Notes: generated by a model not told the origin, from the letters alone. A DNA stretch of 64,000 nt from Ornithinimicrobium pratense (GCF_008843165.1 NZ_CP044427.1:1116001-1180000); one strand, 5' to 3'; positions 35,435 through 44,520 are shown, counted from the first letter of the stretch. A program made the numbers and translations.

Positions 35435-35723
35435 CGATCTCTCTCTCACCGCGACCGAATGGCACCCATGACAACGTCCAGATCCGCGAGACCTGGTCCA
35501 GAGGTTGGGTGGTCAAGGCCCGTCGCGCCCATGCAGCAAGCCCGCGTTCTTCGCGGTTCGCCTAGTCACGGCGGCCATCTGAGGCGTACCCCGAACCCCG
35601 GTTATCACAACCGAAGTGCGGCAGGAGCGATTGTGTTTTATGCCTTAAGACGGGCTGGACCGCCGGCTTTTCGTGGCGTCCATGGTGTAGCGTCGTCGCC
35701 ATGCTTACCGCCAAGGGCGCTAC
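35435..35723. other. 289-bp gap after tctA
   Basis: No gene is supported. Base composition falls toward the right, marking entry into the lower-GC patch that holds the next two small genes. Confidence 0.45.
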
Positions 35724-35957
35724 GTGATCGAGCCGCGCTATCTCATCCGTTTCGTCTTCGCGATGTTCACGGTTCTCTTTGGGGCGCTCATCCTCATGGG
35801 GAATGAGCCCGGCGAATCGCGGTATTTTGTCGGTTGGGCTCTCGTAGCATTCGGCGTCTTGTCATTCATTGCCTGGTTCTTTGTGTCGCGCAATGAAAGC
35901 CAAAAAGCGCAAGGCGATTCAGGCTCCAAATCAACGTCCAGCGGTGCCCAACAGTAA
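35724..35957 (+). CDS. Small membrane protein in a low-GC patch
   Basis: 77 residues from GTG 35724 (ATG 35763 would be shorter). Two membrane helices are clear: FVFAMFTVLFGALILMG and YFVGWALVAFGVLSFIAWFF, followed by a polar tail rich in Ser, Gln and Lys. Codon use is noticeably less GC-biased than in the neighbours, which points to recent acquisition. No family recognised. Confidence 0.6.
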   Translation: MIEPRYLIRFVFAMFTVLFGALILMGNEPGESRYFVGWALVAFGVLSFIAWFFVSRNESQKAQGDSGSKSTSSGAQQ

Positions 35958-35986
35958 CTCGTTCAATCTCGATAGAAGGCGGCTGA

Positions 35987-36196
35987 ATGGTATCGCAGTG
36001 GCTGACCGATCAACATGGATGTTCGCGATGCGGTAACCTCACATTAATGGAGGACGAGACGGCTAGCGCCACTTTCGACCATGTCGGCGTTGCGCCTATC
36101 CTGCAGGTGAGAAAGAGTTATACCTGTCAGGGTTGTGGTTACACGAACATGATGGTTCCTCCTGGGCGGGACGAAGAACACCCGAGGCGAATCTGA
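35987..36196 (+). CDS. Small zinc-ribbon-like protein
   Basis: 69 residues from ATG 35987. Two Cys pairs, CSRCG near residue 12 and CQGCG near residue 48, have the spacing of a zinc ribbon. It starts 30 bp after the previous small gene and shares its lower GC content, so the two probably arrived and are transcribed together. Function unknown; nucleic-acid or protein binding is possible. Confidence 0.6.
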   Translation: MVSQWLTDQHGCSRCGNLTLMEDETASATFDHVGVAPILQVRKSYTCQGCGYTNMMVPPGRDEEHPRRI

Positions 36197-36695
36197 GGTC
36201 GATGCTGCCGAGCCTGAGCCCCGACGGCACTAGGATCCGGCTGTCGGCAGCCACCTCGAGTTGCAGCAGCTGGGCAGCCGGACTCTCCTAGCCATCCAAC
36301 GATGGCCGAGCCGAAGCCGTTATGAGGAGGCCATGTCCGGCGAACACTTCGATCGGTGTTTCTAGAAGTACCTGCCCATCCTGGAGGAGTGGGACGGCTT
36401 GCGGGAGTTCGACGCCGAATGGGAAGGGACCGTCCTCATCGACTGAGGAGAACCCATCGCGGCGGTTCCGGACGTTCCGGATAACCGTTGCTCAGGCTGG
36501 CTCGCGTCGTCAGGCTCGCGTGGTGAGCTCCAGTGCCTTGTAGGACGCCGGTACCGCCAGGCGCGAGACGCCGTCCGGTGACCCGCTGCTCGCTGGCTCC
36601 TTGCCGTTCGAGTTGCTGTACGACAGCGCATCCTCACGCTGCACGGCACGGAGTAATCCGGCCCGGCCCGGCCGCGCTTACCTCCTACCGCGCTC
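36197..36695. other. 499-bp region with gene debris
   Basis: No intact gene. Around 36350-36430 the plus strand reads KYLPILEEWDGLREFDAEW between stop codons, which looks like a broken coding fragment. The part 36462-36560 is a diverged copy of sequence near 51.6 kb (listed separately). On the minus strand the segment just right of it reads RLAVPASYKALELTTRA before a stop, matching RLAVLASPRSLEVVARA at the other copy. Confidence 0.5.
36462..36560. repeat. Diverged ~100-bp repeat, copy A
   Basis: From GGTTCCGGACGTTCCGGATA through GACGCCGGTACCGCCAGGCG this stretch aligns base for base, with few small gaps, with 51552-51655 at roughly three quarters identity. On the minus strand it covers the last 17 codons of a lost gene and about 60 bp beyond its stop. 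Conservation beyond the stop suggests the shared end of a mobile element rather than only a protein family. Confidence 0.6.
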
Positions 36696-37241
36696 TTACG
36701 CTGACCTGTCGTCGACGGCGAGGAACTCCACGCTGGCCTCCTGGGCGGTGATGGTGTACCACGCCTCGACGACCCGCAGCTGACCGTCGAAGGCAGGGTC
36801 CTGGGTTGTGAGGGCGATTCGGCTGTTCATCCGTAGGGCGAGCTGGGAGCACGTGCAGTGCGCCGTCCACCCGTCGGCGTCCCTGCGCACTGAGCCCGAG
36901 GCCTCGGCACCGAAGGACAGGGGGAGGGGCGATGAGGAGGCTGTCTCCGGGGCCGACCCTTCGGCATAAAGGACGGTTCGCACGTCAGCGCCGGACTTCG
37001 TCTCGACCGCAGTGAGCCAGCCGGCGAAGAACTCCTCATCCTGCAGCAGACGGATCTCGAGCGAGGTGTTCACGACATCGTCGAGGTCGAAGAGGCCGAC
37101 CTCCGCAGGCCCGGCTAGCGCCACCTGCGCCGTAGCTTGTCCTACGGCGACATGCACCCGCACCGAAGTGAGATCCCGGTGCAGGCTCGGGGCTGCGTTG
37201 CCGTTGACGAGCAGGCGTGGCCGGACAGGTGCTGGCGGCAT
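36696..37241 (-). CDS. Hypothetical protein, weakly phage late-control-like
   Basis: 181 residues from ATG 37241 (the frame is open 32 codons further up). It reads RPRLLVNGNAAPSLHRDL, then VGLFDLDDVVNTSLEIRLL, a central EFFAGWLTAVETKSGAD, and near the end MNSRIALTTQDPAFDGQLRV. The last part recalls the beta-rich end of phage late-control/VgrG-like proteins where FDG precedes a strand, but the match is weak and no phage genes are near. I treat it as unknown. Confidence 0.55.
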   Translation of the reverse strand: MPPAPVRPRLLVNGNAAPSLHRDLTSVRVHVAVGQATAQVALAGPAEVGLFDLDDVVNTSLEIRLLQDEEFFAGWLTAVETKSGADVRTVLYAEGSAPETASSSPLPLSFGAEASGSVRRDADGWTAHCTCSQLALRMNSRIALTTQDPAFDGQLRVVEAWYTITAQEASVEFLAVDDRSA

Positions 37242-37484
37242 GTTTGAGACTCTAGGGCCGGACAGCGCTGGCCCGCACAAGCAGACGGGGGGCCACACGA
37301 GCCCAGCAAGGGTGATGAGCCCGATCGCTTGCGCCAAGTTCTTCTGCCCGCCCTTCGACGTGCGGCAATCATGTGACGTGGCGGCACCGTAGCCGGCTCC
37401 CGCGACAACCGCACGGTCATGCCCTTGGCCCGTGCCGCGCGACCATGGCAGTTGATTGCGTTCGCATGGAGGGCTGGGGCCGGA

Positions 37485-38378
37485 CTAGGGCCTTGGGGTG
37501 CCCCCTGCGCGGTGGATGAGCTCGACTGTCCGTTGCACCACCGGTGTGCTGGACGTGGAGCGCAGCACGAGGGCGGAGATGGCACGGACGGGGGTTGGCT
37601 GCACCACGGGGTGGATCGAGACCCCGGCCGGGACCGCCCGGGCGGCCACCCCCGGCATGAGCGAGACGCCGAGCCCAGCCCCGACAAGGGTCAGCGCGGG
37701 CGCGTAGTCGTGGACGCCCAGTCGGTACCGTGGCTGGAAGCCGGCTGCCGCGCAGGCGTCGGCGACAATGGGGCGGCACCATGCGTTGCCGAGCTCGTTG
37801 TCGATCCAGGGCTCGTCGGCCAGTTCGGCCAGCGCCACCTCCTGTGCGTCGGCCAGCCGGTGTCCGGGAGGCAGGGTGACCACGTAGGGCTCCCGGGCGA
37901 CGGGCACGAGGCGGTAGCCGTCCGGCTCCACGAAGCCGGCTGGCTCGATGAGGATCTGGACGTCCAGCCGGGGTCGGGCGGCGGCGTCGAACCCATCCGC
38001 GTGGCGCAGGTGGATTGCCGTTTCGGGGAACTCCGCGGTGAGTGAGCCGACGATCGTCGGCAGCCAGGTGGCGGCGAGGGAGGCTACATAACCGAGGTTG
38101 AGCGTGGAGCTGTGTCCGTTGCGCAGGCTGCCCACAAAGTCGTCCAGGTGCCCGACCTCGGCAAGGAAGCCGTCGATACGCTCCGCCAGGGCGACGCCCG
38201 CTGCAGTCGGCTCGACGCCGCGGCCGACGTGCTGCAGCAGTGGCAGTCCGACCGCCCGTTGCAGGGCGGAGACCTGCTGGCTGACGGCCGAGGATGAGTA
38301 GCCGAGGGCCTCGGCGGCCGCGCGCACCGACCCGGTCGCGACGACGGAGCGGAAGGCGCGCAGGCGCTGGACGTCCAT
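37485..38378 (-). CDS. LysR family transcriptional regulator
   Basis: 297 residues. The N-terminal winged helix (LRAFRSVVATGSVRAAAEAL, SSSAVSQQVSALQRAVGLPL) is followed by a periplasmic-binding-fold effector domain (from about residue 90). It is transcribed away from the EamA transporter gene across an 89-bp gap, the standard arrangement in which a LysR protein controls its divergent neighbour in response to a small ligand. Confidence 0.94.
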   Translation of the reverse strand: MDVQRLRAFRSVVATGSVRAAAEALGYSSSAVSQQVSALQRAVGLPLLQHVGRGVEPTAAGVALAERIDGFLAEVGHLDDFVGSLRNGHSSTLNLGYVASLAATWLPTIVGSLTAEFPETAIHLRHADGFDAAARPRLDVQILIEPAGFVEPDGYRLVPVAREPYVVTLPPGHRLADAQEVALAELADEPWIDNELGNAWCRPIVADACAAAGFQPRYRLGVHDYAPALTLVGAGLGVSLMPGVAARAVPAGVSIHPVVQPTPVRAISALVLRSTSSTPVVQRTVELIHRAGGTPRP

Positions 38379-38467
38379 GACCCGACGCTAGCACTGTTTA
38401 GCAGACGTGGACGGTTGTTAATGAATGCGCGCTGGACGCGGCGTGTAGCGGAGCGAAGGATGGGGTC

Positions 38468-39433
38468 ATGATCTCGTTCTCCCCACCGCCACCCCGGGAG
38501 AGGGGCGCTGACGCCACCACGGCGAACCGACCGCTCGTCCTGGCCGCCGCCGCCGTCACCGTGGTTCTGTGGGCCTCGGCGTTCGTCGGGATCCGGGCCG
38601 CGTCCCTCGACTACCACCCGGGGTCCATGGCGCTCCTGCGTATGGCCGTCGGCACCGTCGGTCTGGGACTGGTCGCGGCGGCAACCGGCTTCCGCCCGCC
38701 TCGGGGGTGGGAGTGGGCGTGGGTGGCCGGCTGGGGGCTGGGCTGGTTCGCCGTCTACAACCTCGCCCTCAACGCCGCGCAGCGCACTCTTGACGCCGGG
38801 ACGGCGGCGGTCATCGTCAACCTGGCACCGCTGCTCGTCGTGGTCGTGGCCGGGACGCTGCTCGGGGAGGGCTTCCCCCGTCAGTTGCTCCTCGGCGTGC
38901 CGCTGTCATTCCTGGGGGTCATCCTCATCGGCAGTGCGGGCGAGGAGGCCACGGTCACCCCCGCGGGCCTGGCGATGGCCCTGCTCGCCGCGGTCCTCTA
39001 CGCCGTCTGCACCCTGGTCCAGAAGCGCCTCCTGCGCACCATGGACGCGGCCAGCCTCACCTTCGTGGGGGCCGCGGCGGGCACGGTCGCGCTCGTCCCG
39101 TGGGGCGGCCAGTTGGTGAGCGATCTGTCCTCCGCGGCACCCGCGGCCACGTGGAGCGTGGTCTACCTCGGCGTCTTCCCCACGGCGATGGCCTTCACCA
39201 CCTGGGCCTACGTGCTCCGGCGCACCTCCGCGGGCCGGACAGCCGCAACCACGTACGTCGTCCCGGTCGTCACCATCCTGCTGGGCTGGATGATCCTCGC
39301 CGAGGTCCCCACGCCACGAATGCTGCTGGGCGCCGGACTGTGCCTCCTCGGGGTGCTCATCACGCGAATGACCAGGCCCGGCCCGCACCACGACGCCGCC
39401 GGACACCATGCCCGGCGCCTGGACCCTGCTTAG
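38468..39433 (+). CDS. EamA/DMT family transporter
   Basis: 321 residues with ten membrane helices in two EamA repeats (about 25-155 and 165-300). Features such as VVLWASAFVGIRAASLDYHP at the start and LGWMILAEVPTPRMLLGAGL near the end are typical of drug/metabolite exporters like RhaT/YdcZ relatives. The divergent LysR gene very probably regulates it. Substrate unknown. Confidence 0.93.
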   Translation: MISFSPPPPRERGADATTANRPLVLAAAAVTVVLWASAFVGIRAASLDYHPGSMALLRMAVGTVGLGLVAAATGFRPPRGWEWAWVAGWGLGWFAVYNLALNAAQRTLDAGTAAVIVNLAPLLVVVVAGTLLGEGFPRQLLLGVPLSFLGVILIGSAGEEATVTPAGLAMALLAAVLYAVCTLVQKRLLRTMDAASLTFVGAAAGTVALVPWGGQLVSDLSSAAPAATWSVVYLGVFPTAMAFTTWAYVLRRTSAGRTAATTYVVPVVTILLGWMILAEVPTPRMLLGAGLCLLGVLITRMTRPGPHHDAAGHHARRLDPA

Positions 39434-40079
39434 CGGACAGTGCTCGCCAACCTGGCGCTACCGCCCTCGACTTGATAATGCCTTCCTTGCGCATCAGCGG
39501 GATAAGAGCAGCGAAGAAAAGCAGAACTGCTATCGATGTCACCCACAGCGGCACGGTGACTCCCGGAATCATGGACCAGCACAGCAGCAGGACGCCCAGC
39601 AACGCAGGCACGATAGTCAGGTTCGCCCTGCGTCGCAGACATGGAACGGCGGCGAAGAAGCCTGGGCTACTGGCCTCGGACTCCCTTTCACAAGTGCTTT
39701 GAGTCTGACCCTCTACTTCTGTGCACGCGCACTGGCGGGCCGGGTATCCCTGGGTTCGCCAAGTCGTGCTGGGCTTGTGGGTCGCACCCACAGTCCTTGC
39801 GCACATTCTCGTCGCCGTCGCGTTCGTCGGCGGACGGAACTGAGAGAAGTGCCTGTTTGCACCGCCAACTACCGGTAGACCGGTAGAGCTATTCGCAGAA
39901 AGTAGTACGTCAGGCGCCGGATTGCACCGAAACTTGATACTGACGACGAGTTTGCCCTGACCAGATGCAACGCGGCCTGGTGCACGACGACACCGACGAG
40001 GGTGTTGCCGAAGGCTTCATGCGCCCTCTTGCATGCGACCTTACTGTGAGGGAACCACTACGCGACAGGGGCCATCTGA
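39434..40079. other. 646-bp region; at most a fragment of a small membrane protein
   Basis: On the minus strand, about 39640 down to 39360, one frame has two clear hydrophobic helices (IVPALLGVLLLCWSMIPGV and LWVTSIAVLLFFAALIPLM) followed by RKEGII. It lacks a good start and overlaps the end of the transporter gene, so I do not call a gene; a missing base near ATG 39642 could supply a start. The remainder to 40079 shows nothing. Confidence 0.4.
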
Positions 40080-40925
40080 TCAGGATCGGTACTGGGTGAA
40101 CGCTGCTGTTGCAGGGTCGGCGCCGATGCGCTGCCCCTTCTCCATGGCGCTGATAGTGGCCATGTCGTCGCGGGTCAGCTCAAAACCGGTCAGGTCGATA
40201 TTGGACCTGATCCGCTCGGGCGTCACCGACTTGGGGATCACGATGGTGCCCTGCTGCAGGTGCCAGCGGAGTACCACCTGGCCGGCTGTCACACCGATCC
40301 GTTCGGCAATCGTCGTGACGGCCGGGTCGCCCAGGTCGGTGCCCTGTCCAAGGGGGGAGTAGGCCTCCACCGCAATCCCAGCGGCGCGGGTCGCCTCCTG
40401 CGTCGCAACGTTCTGGAACGTCGGGTGGACCTCGATCTGGTTGACCGCCGGCACTACCTCGGCCTGCTCCAGCAGCGTGGCCAGGTGCTCGGGCAGGAAG
40501 TTGGAGACACCGATTGCCCGGACGGCACCCTGGGCGTAGAGCTTTTCAAACGCGCCCCAGGTCTCGACGTAGAGGCCCTTGCTCGGCACCGGCCAGTGCA
40601 CCAGGTAGAGGTCGACGACGTCCAGGCCGAGCGCCTTGCGGCTGTCCTCGAACGCACCCAGGGCCGTGTCGAAGCCCTGATCGCCGTTGCGCAGCTTGGT
40701 GGTGACGAAAAGTTCCTCGCGCGGCAGCCCACTGGCCTTGATCGCGGCGCCGACCCCGGCCTCGTTGTAGTACCCCGCTGCGGTGTCGATGTGGCGGTAA
40801 CCCGCCTCGATGGCGGTCTCGACCGCCTGCTGGGTACCGTCCTCTGGCACCTGGAACACCCCGTAACCAACCTGGGGGATCTGCACGCCGTTGTTAAGCT
40901 CGATGCTGGGTGCGCTGCTGCTCAC
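40080..40925 (-). CDS. Aldo/keto reductase, 2,5-diketo-D-gluconate reductase type
   Basis: 281 residues from GTG 40925, with GAGGAG 6 bp upstream; the frame stays open above but without similarity. The catalytic tetrad sits in HIDTAAGYYNEAGVG (Asp, Tyr), FVTTKL (Lys) and LYLVHWPVP (His). NADPH contacts are seen in IGVSNF and IPKSVTPERIRSN. The family reduces aldehydes and ketones of sugars and xenobiotics. It stands alone, divergent from the hydrolase gene. Confidence 0.95.
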   Translation of the reverse strand: MSSSAPSIELNNGVQIPQVGYGVFQVPEDGTQQAVETAIEAGYRHIDTAAGYYNEAGVGAAIKASGLPREELFVTTKLRNGDQGFDTALGAFEDSRKALGLDVVDLYLVHWPVPSKGLYVETWGAFEKLYAQGAVRAIGVSNFLPEHLATLLEQAEVVPAVNQIEVHPTFQNVATQEATRAAGIAVEAYSPLGQGTDLGDPAVTTIAERIGVTAGQVVLRWHLQQGTIVIPKSVTPERIRSNIDLTGFELTRDDMATISAMEKGQRIGADPATAAFTQYRS

Positions 40926-41166
40926 GTCTGCTCCTCGTCGATGGCTGTGGGTCGGGACTCTCTCCCGCCGCACGCTGTATACGCCCAGGAAGCCAGGGCT
41001 ATTCCAACCGGCGAACCGGCGTCCCCGCTCGGACCGGTTGCGACACCGGTGCAGGCCCATCCCAGCCGTCCTGCCGGCACTCATCCAGGAGGGAACGCGC
41101 GCAGCGCGAGTTTCGACCGCCTAGGAGCGACAGTAGGGTGCGGTCCTCAGGGCAGTCCCAGGTAGT

Positions 41167-42105
41167 GTGTGGGGGGTGTCGGAACCGGGGGTTGAGGACT
41201 ACGCCGCCTTCTTGCCAAACCGCTGGCGCGGTGAGGTGGATAGGCATCCTGAGCACGACAGGTGGGAGTGGCGCGGCCATGACGTGCATGTCCTGCGCAG
41301 GAGGAGCCCCGCCGCGCCGGCGCGGGTTCTCCTGGTCCATGGCGCCGGAGGGCATAGCAGTGCGCTGTGGCCGGTCGCTTCTCTCCTGCCGGGCACGAGC
41401 GCTGACCTCGCCGCGGTGGACCTGCCTTTGTATGGGGCGACGACCTCACCAGATCCCGCAACCGTGCGGTACCCGGACTGGGTCGACCTGCTGTGCGACT
41501 TCCTGGCGGAGGAGGACGACGGCCGTCCGCTCATACTCCTGGGCGCCAGCATCGGCGGCATGCTCGCCTACGAGGTGGCGGCACGCTCTGGACGCGTCGC
41601 TGCAGTCGTGGCCACGTGCCTCCTTGACCCCCGCGACCGGCGTGTCCAGCGGGTCATGACCCGTTTCGGACCCGCCGGAATCCTCGCCGGACCGATGTCC
41701 CGAGTGCTGCCCCGCCGCCTGGCTGGGCTGCGCATCCCGATGTCATGGGTGGCTGCCCTGCACAAGATGAGCAGTAGCGCCGACCTGTCCCGGCTCTGCG
41801 CGGTTGACCCTCGTGGTGGAGGGGTGCGTGTTCCTCTCGGCTTCCTGGCCTCCTACCTGAGATATCAGCACACGCCGCCGGAAGGGATGCAGACTCCTGT
41901 CATCCTGGCGCAGCCGGCAGCAGACGCGTGGACCCCGCTCGACGTCAGCATTCCGTGGTTCGACAAGATCGCAGCACCCACCCAATTGGCGATATTGCGT
42001 GAATGCGGTCACTTCCCGGTCGAGGAACCCGGCCTCACGGACCTTATGGAGACTATGGCAACTGTCATGGCTAGGTTCAGCAACAGGCAACAGCACGTCA
42101 CCTGA
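41167..42105 (+). CDS. Alpha/beta hydrolase
   Basis: 312 residues from GTG 41167 or 41176. The oxyanion-hole segment is LLVHGAGGHSSALWP, the nucleophile elbow LLGASIGGMLAYE (Ser in GxSxG), and the catalytic His is in LRECGHFPVEEPG. These define a serine hydrolase of the lysophospholipase/esterase type. Substrate unknown. It is transcribed away from the aldo-keto reductase gene. Confidence 0.9.
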   Translation: MWGVSEPGVEDYAAFLPNRWRGEVDRHPEHDRWEWRGHDVHVLRRRSPAAPARVLLVHGAGGHSSALWPVASLLPGTSADLAAVDLPLYGATTSPDPATVRYPDWVDLLCDFLAEEDDGRPLILLGASIGGMLAYEVAARSGRVAAVVATCLLDPRDRRVQRVMTRFGPAGILAGPMSRVLPRRLAGLRIPMSWVAALHKMSSSADLSRLCAVDPRGGGVRVPLGFLASYLRYQHTPPEGMQTPVILAQPAADAWTPLDVSIPWFDKIAAPTQLAILRECGHFPVEEPGLTDLMETMATVMARFSNRQQHVT

Positions 42106-42458
42106 TCCCCACCTCACCGCTTTTGGAGCCGCCAGCGGCCCGGGCAAGCACGTTTCGGTGCTCGTCGATGAAGACGGGCAGCGGTTCATCGATCCGCAGC
42201 GGTAGACGCTCGAATCGTGTGGGGGGGGGGGGGGGGCCGCCACCGAGGGCGTCTAGGGTGCGTGGCGGCGTCGACCGGGTTGGGTAAGGACTTGGGGCGC
42301 CTGCGGGGGCAGCGGTGGCGACGAGTCGGACCGGTGCTGGGCTGGCGACCGGGGCGATCCCGTTCATCGCGGTCGAGGTCCTGAGGGTCTCACCTCGCCT
42401 GCCTCGGCAGACGAACGCGGGGTCGATCTCGTCGCACGGTTGACGGCGGGTGCGTTCT
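42106..42458. other. 353-bp gap with a run of 16 G
   Basis: No gene is called. A homopolymer of 16 G occupies 42221-42236, the longest in the window. To its left both strands keep fragments of protein-like sequence (plus strand KHVSVLVDEDGQRFIDPQR before a stop), possibly a gene remnant. The right part leads into the promoter of the GntR operon. Confidence 0.5.
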
Positions 42459-42486
42459 GTGGTTCATTAGTCATGTAATGAACCAC
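42440..42486 (+). promoter_or_regulatory. Promoter and operator of the GntR/ABC operon
   Basis: A perfect 11-bp inverted repeat GTGGTTCATTA (42459-42469) and TAATGAACCAC (42476-42486) is separated by 6 bp. A TTGACG box at 42440-42445 stands 17 bp before TTCATT, so the palindrome would overlap the -10 region. The first gene of the operon encodes a YtrA-type GntR repressor starting 18 bp downstream, so this is very likely its own operator, giving autorepression. Confidence 0.75.
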
Positions 42487-42503
42487 ATGACCAAGGAGGC
42501 TGC

Positions 42504-42878
42504 GTGTTCGACGGACGCGAGCCCATCTACGTCCAGATCGCCGAGTCGATCCGCGGCGAGATCCTCTCCGGCGCCCTCGCCGAAGGTGAGCAGGTGATGA
42601 GCACCACCCAGTACGCGACCACCTACCGAATCAACCCCGCGACGGCCGCCAAGGCCTTCGCCGAGCTGGTGAACGAAGGCGTCCTCTACAAGCAGCGCGG
42701 CGTCGGCATGTTCGTGGCTGACGGAGCTGCTGAGCTGCTGCGCACCCGGGGCAGCGACACCTTCTTCTCGGGGCGGCTCTCCGCCGTGCTGGCCGAGGCC
42801 GCCCACCTGGGCATCACCCCCCAGCAGCTCATCACCTACATCACCGACCACTACCCCCGGAAAGGAACGGACCGATGA
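42504..42878 (+). CDS. GntR family regulator, YtrA subfamily
   Basis: 124 residues from GTG 42504, after AAGGAGG. It has the winged helix (PIYVQIAESIRGEILSGAL, TTYRINPATAAKAFAELVNE) and only a short C-terminal helical tail, the mark of the YtrA subfamily, which has no large ligand domain. Such repressors control linked ABC transporters and respond to cell-envelope antibiotics in Bacillus. Its stop overlaps the next gene's start by 4 bp, and a perfect palindrome lies in its promoter. Confidence 0.94.
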   Translation: MFDGREPIYVQIAESIRGEILSGALAEGEQVMSTTQYATTYRINPATAAKAFAELVNEGVLYKQRGVGMFVADGAAELLRTRGSDTFFSGRLSAVLAEAAHLGITPQQLITYITDHYPRKGTDR

Positions 42879-43744
42879 ACGTGACCCTCGAGAACGTCAG
42901 CGTCCGCTTCAAAGACGCCACAGCACTGGATCAGGTCTCGCTCGACTGGGCCCCCGGTCGCATCCACGGCCTGCTCGGGCGCAACGGCGCCGGCAAGTCC
43001 ACCCTCTTCTCCCTGATCGCGGCCGGTCGTCGACCCACCTCCGGCTCGGTCCGCGTCGATGGGCAGAACCCGTGGGAACGCGGCGCCCTGACCGAGCAGA
43101 TCTGCCTGGTCCGCGAGAGCGGCGACGTGCTGGTCGACGACCCGATCTCCGACACCCTGGAGATGGTGGAGACACTGCGTCCCACCTTCGACCGAGCGTA
43201 TGCCGACGACCTGGTGGACGCCTTCGGTCTCCGGCCGAAGAGCAAGGTGAACACCTTGTCCCGCGGTCAGCGTTCCACCGTCGGGGCCATCATCGCACTG
43301 GCGAGCAGGGCACCGCTGACGTTGCTGGACGAGGTGCACCTTGGGATGGACGCGCCCACCCGGCAGCGCTTCTACGACGAGTTGATCGCTGACTTCGCGG
43401 AGAACCCGCGCACCTATGTCATCTCCAGCCATCTGATCGCAGAGCTGGAACCGATTATCGAGACGGTCACCATCCTGCACCGCGGCGCCCTGGTCATGCA
43501 GGACGAGGCCGACGACGTCAGGACCCAGGGGCTGACCCTGACCGGGCCGGCGGCCACGGTAGCGGACCTCGTCTCCGGGCTGCCGGTGATTGGCACCCGT
43601 GACCTGGGCCCCACGCGCCAGGTCACCGTCTACGGCGAGCTCGACGCCGGCGACCTGGAACGTGCCCGCGCTGCGGGTATCGAGGTCGGTGCCGTCCCGC
43701 TCCAAGACCTGTTCATTCACCTGACCGAGGAGGACCCGCGATGA
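42875..43744 (+). CDS. ABC transporter ATP-binding protein (YtrB-like)
   Basis: 289 residues. Walker A GRNGAGKSTLFS, a variant signature LSRGQRSTV (Arg in place of the second Gly) and Walker B LTLLDEVHLGMD. The atypical signature and Walker B context separate it from the second ATPase of the operon. The end (VPLQDLFIHLTEEDPR) is like the YtrB group. It overlaps both neighbours by 4 bp and most likely pairs with the membrane protein that follows. Confidence 0.92.
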   Translation: MNVTLENVSVRFKDATALDQVSLDWAPGRIHGLLGRNGAGKSTLFSLIAAGRRPTSGSVRVDGQNPWERGALTEQICLVRESGDVLVDDPISDTLEMVETLRPTFDRAYADDLVDAFGLRPKSKVNTLSRGQRSTVGAIIALASRAPLTLLDEVHLGMDAPTRQRFYDELIADFAENPRTYVISSHLIAELEPIIETVTILHRGALVMQDEADDVRTQGLTLTGPAATVADLVSGLPVIGTRDLGPTRQVTVYGELDAGDLERARAAGIEVGAVPLQDLFIHLTEEDPR

Positions 43745-44520
43745 GCACGTCCACCGTTGCCCGCCCTGCCCCCGCGCCCCAGTCGTTGCGCCCGCAGTGG
43801 ATGCGCAGTTTCGACACCACGATGGGCGTGTGCCTGTACGTCTCAAAGTGGTTCCTGCTCATCATGGTCGGCATCGCCGTCGTGGCGGCGCTCATCATGA
43901 CTCGGATCACCACACCCGAAGTATCGATCGTCCAGTTCGGCCAGCAGGCGGGGATCTGGTTCCCGTTCTCGCTGATGATCATGTGCGGCGTCCTGACCCC
44001 GACAATCGTGATGCACGGGATCACCCGCCGCGCCACCTCCGTCGGGTCCGTGCTGACGGCTGTCGCCATGGCCGCGCTCTTCACCGCGGCGTTTGCTGTC
44101 TTCCTGGTGCTGGAACGCTGGATCTTCGAGGCGCTCGGCTGGCAGGCAGGGCTGGCCTCGGACCCCGAGCGGCTGGCCCTCGGTGCCCTCGCACCGCACC
44201 TGCCCAGCCTGTTCCTCGTCTTCTGCGCCGCGAACATCTCTGGCCTGCTGGTCCACACCGCCTACTACCGCCTCGGCGGGCTGTTCGGCACCGCGGCCCT
44301 GCCGCTCACGCTGGCACCGGTCATCCTGGTCGGTGCCCTCGGGGGCCGCCCGAACTCCCCTGGGCGGCCCTGGGGACCGGCCCCGGACAGTCTGCCCGGC
44401 AACCTCGCCGTTGATCTCGGCCTCTGGCACCCGGTGATCGCCATCGCGATCATCACCCTGGCCGCTGCCGCCTACCTGCTGTTGATCCGCACCCTCACCC
44501 TGTCACCAAAGGAGTCCTGA
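43741..44520 (+). CDS. ABC transporter membrane protein, partner of the first ATPase
   Basis: 259 residues with six predicted helices, for example FLLIMVGIAVVAALIMT, ALFTAAFAVFLVLERWIF and VIAIAIITLAAAAYLLL. No known family motif is obvious, but position directly after a YtrB-like ATPase with a 4-bp overlap supports an ABC-2-like permease. It is followed after 1 bp by the second ATPase gene. Confidence 0.8.
   Translation: MSTSTVARPAPAPQSLRPQWMRSFDTTMGVCLYVSKWFLLIMVGIAVVAALIMTRITTPEVSIVQFGQQAGIWFPFSLMIMCGVLTPTIVMHGITRRATSVGSVLTAVAMAALFTAAFAVFLVLERWIFEALGWQAGLASDPERLALGALAPHLPSLFLVFCAANISGLLVHTAYYRLGGLFGTAALPLTLAPVILVGALGGRPNSPGRPWGPAPDSLPGNLAVDLGLWHPVIAIAIITLAAAAYLLLIRTLTLSPKES

Noticed and set aside
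39360-39806. Small membrane protein opposite the 3' end of the EamA gene
   Set aside because: Two hydrophobic helices are visible, but there is no start codon in a credible place and the frame overlaps a good gene.
42118-42367. Possible minus-strand gene across the G16 run
   Set aside because: The poly-Pro stretch arises from the G run, and only about 35 residues look protein-like; no start or family support.
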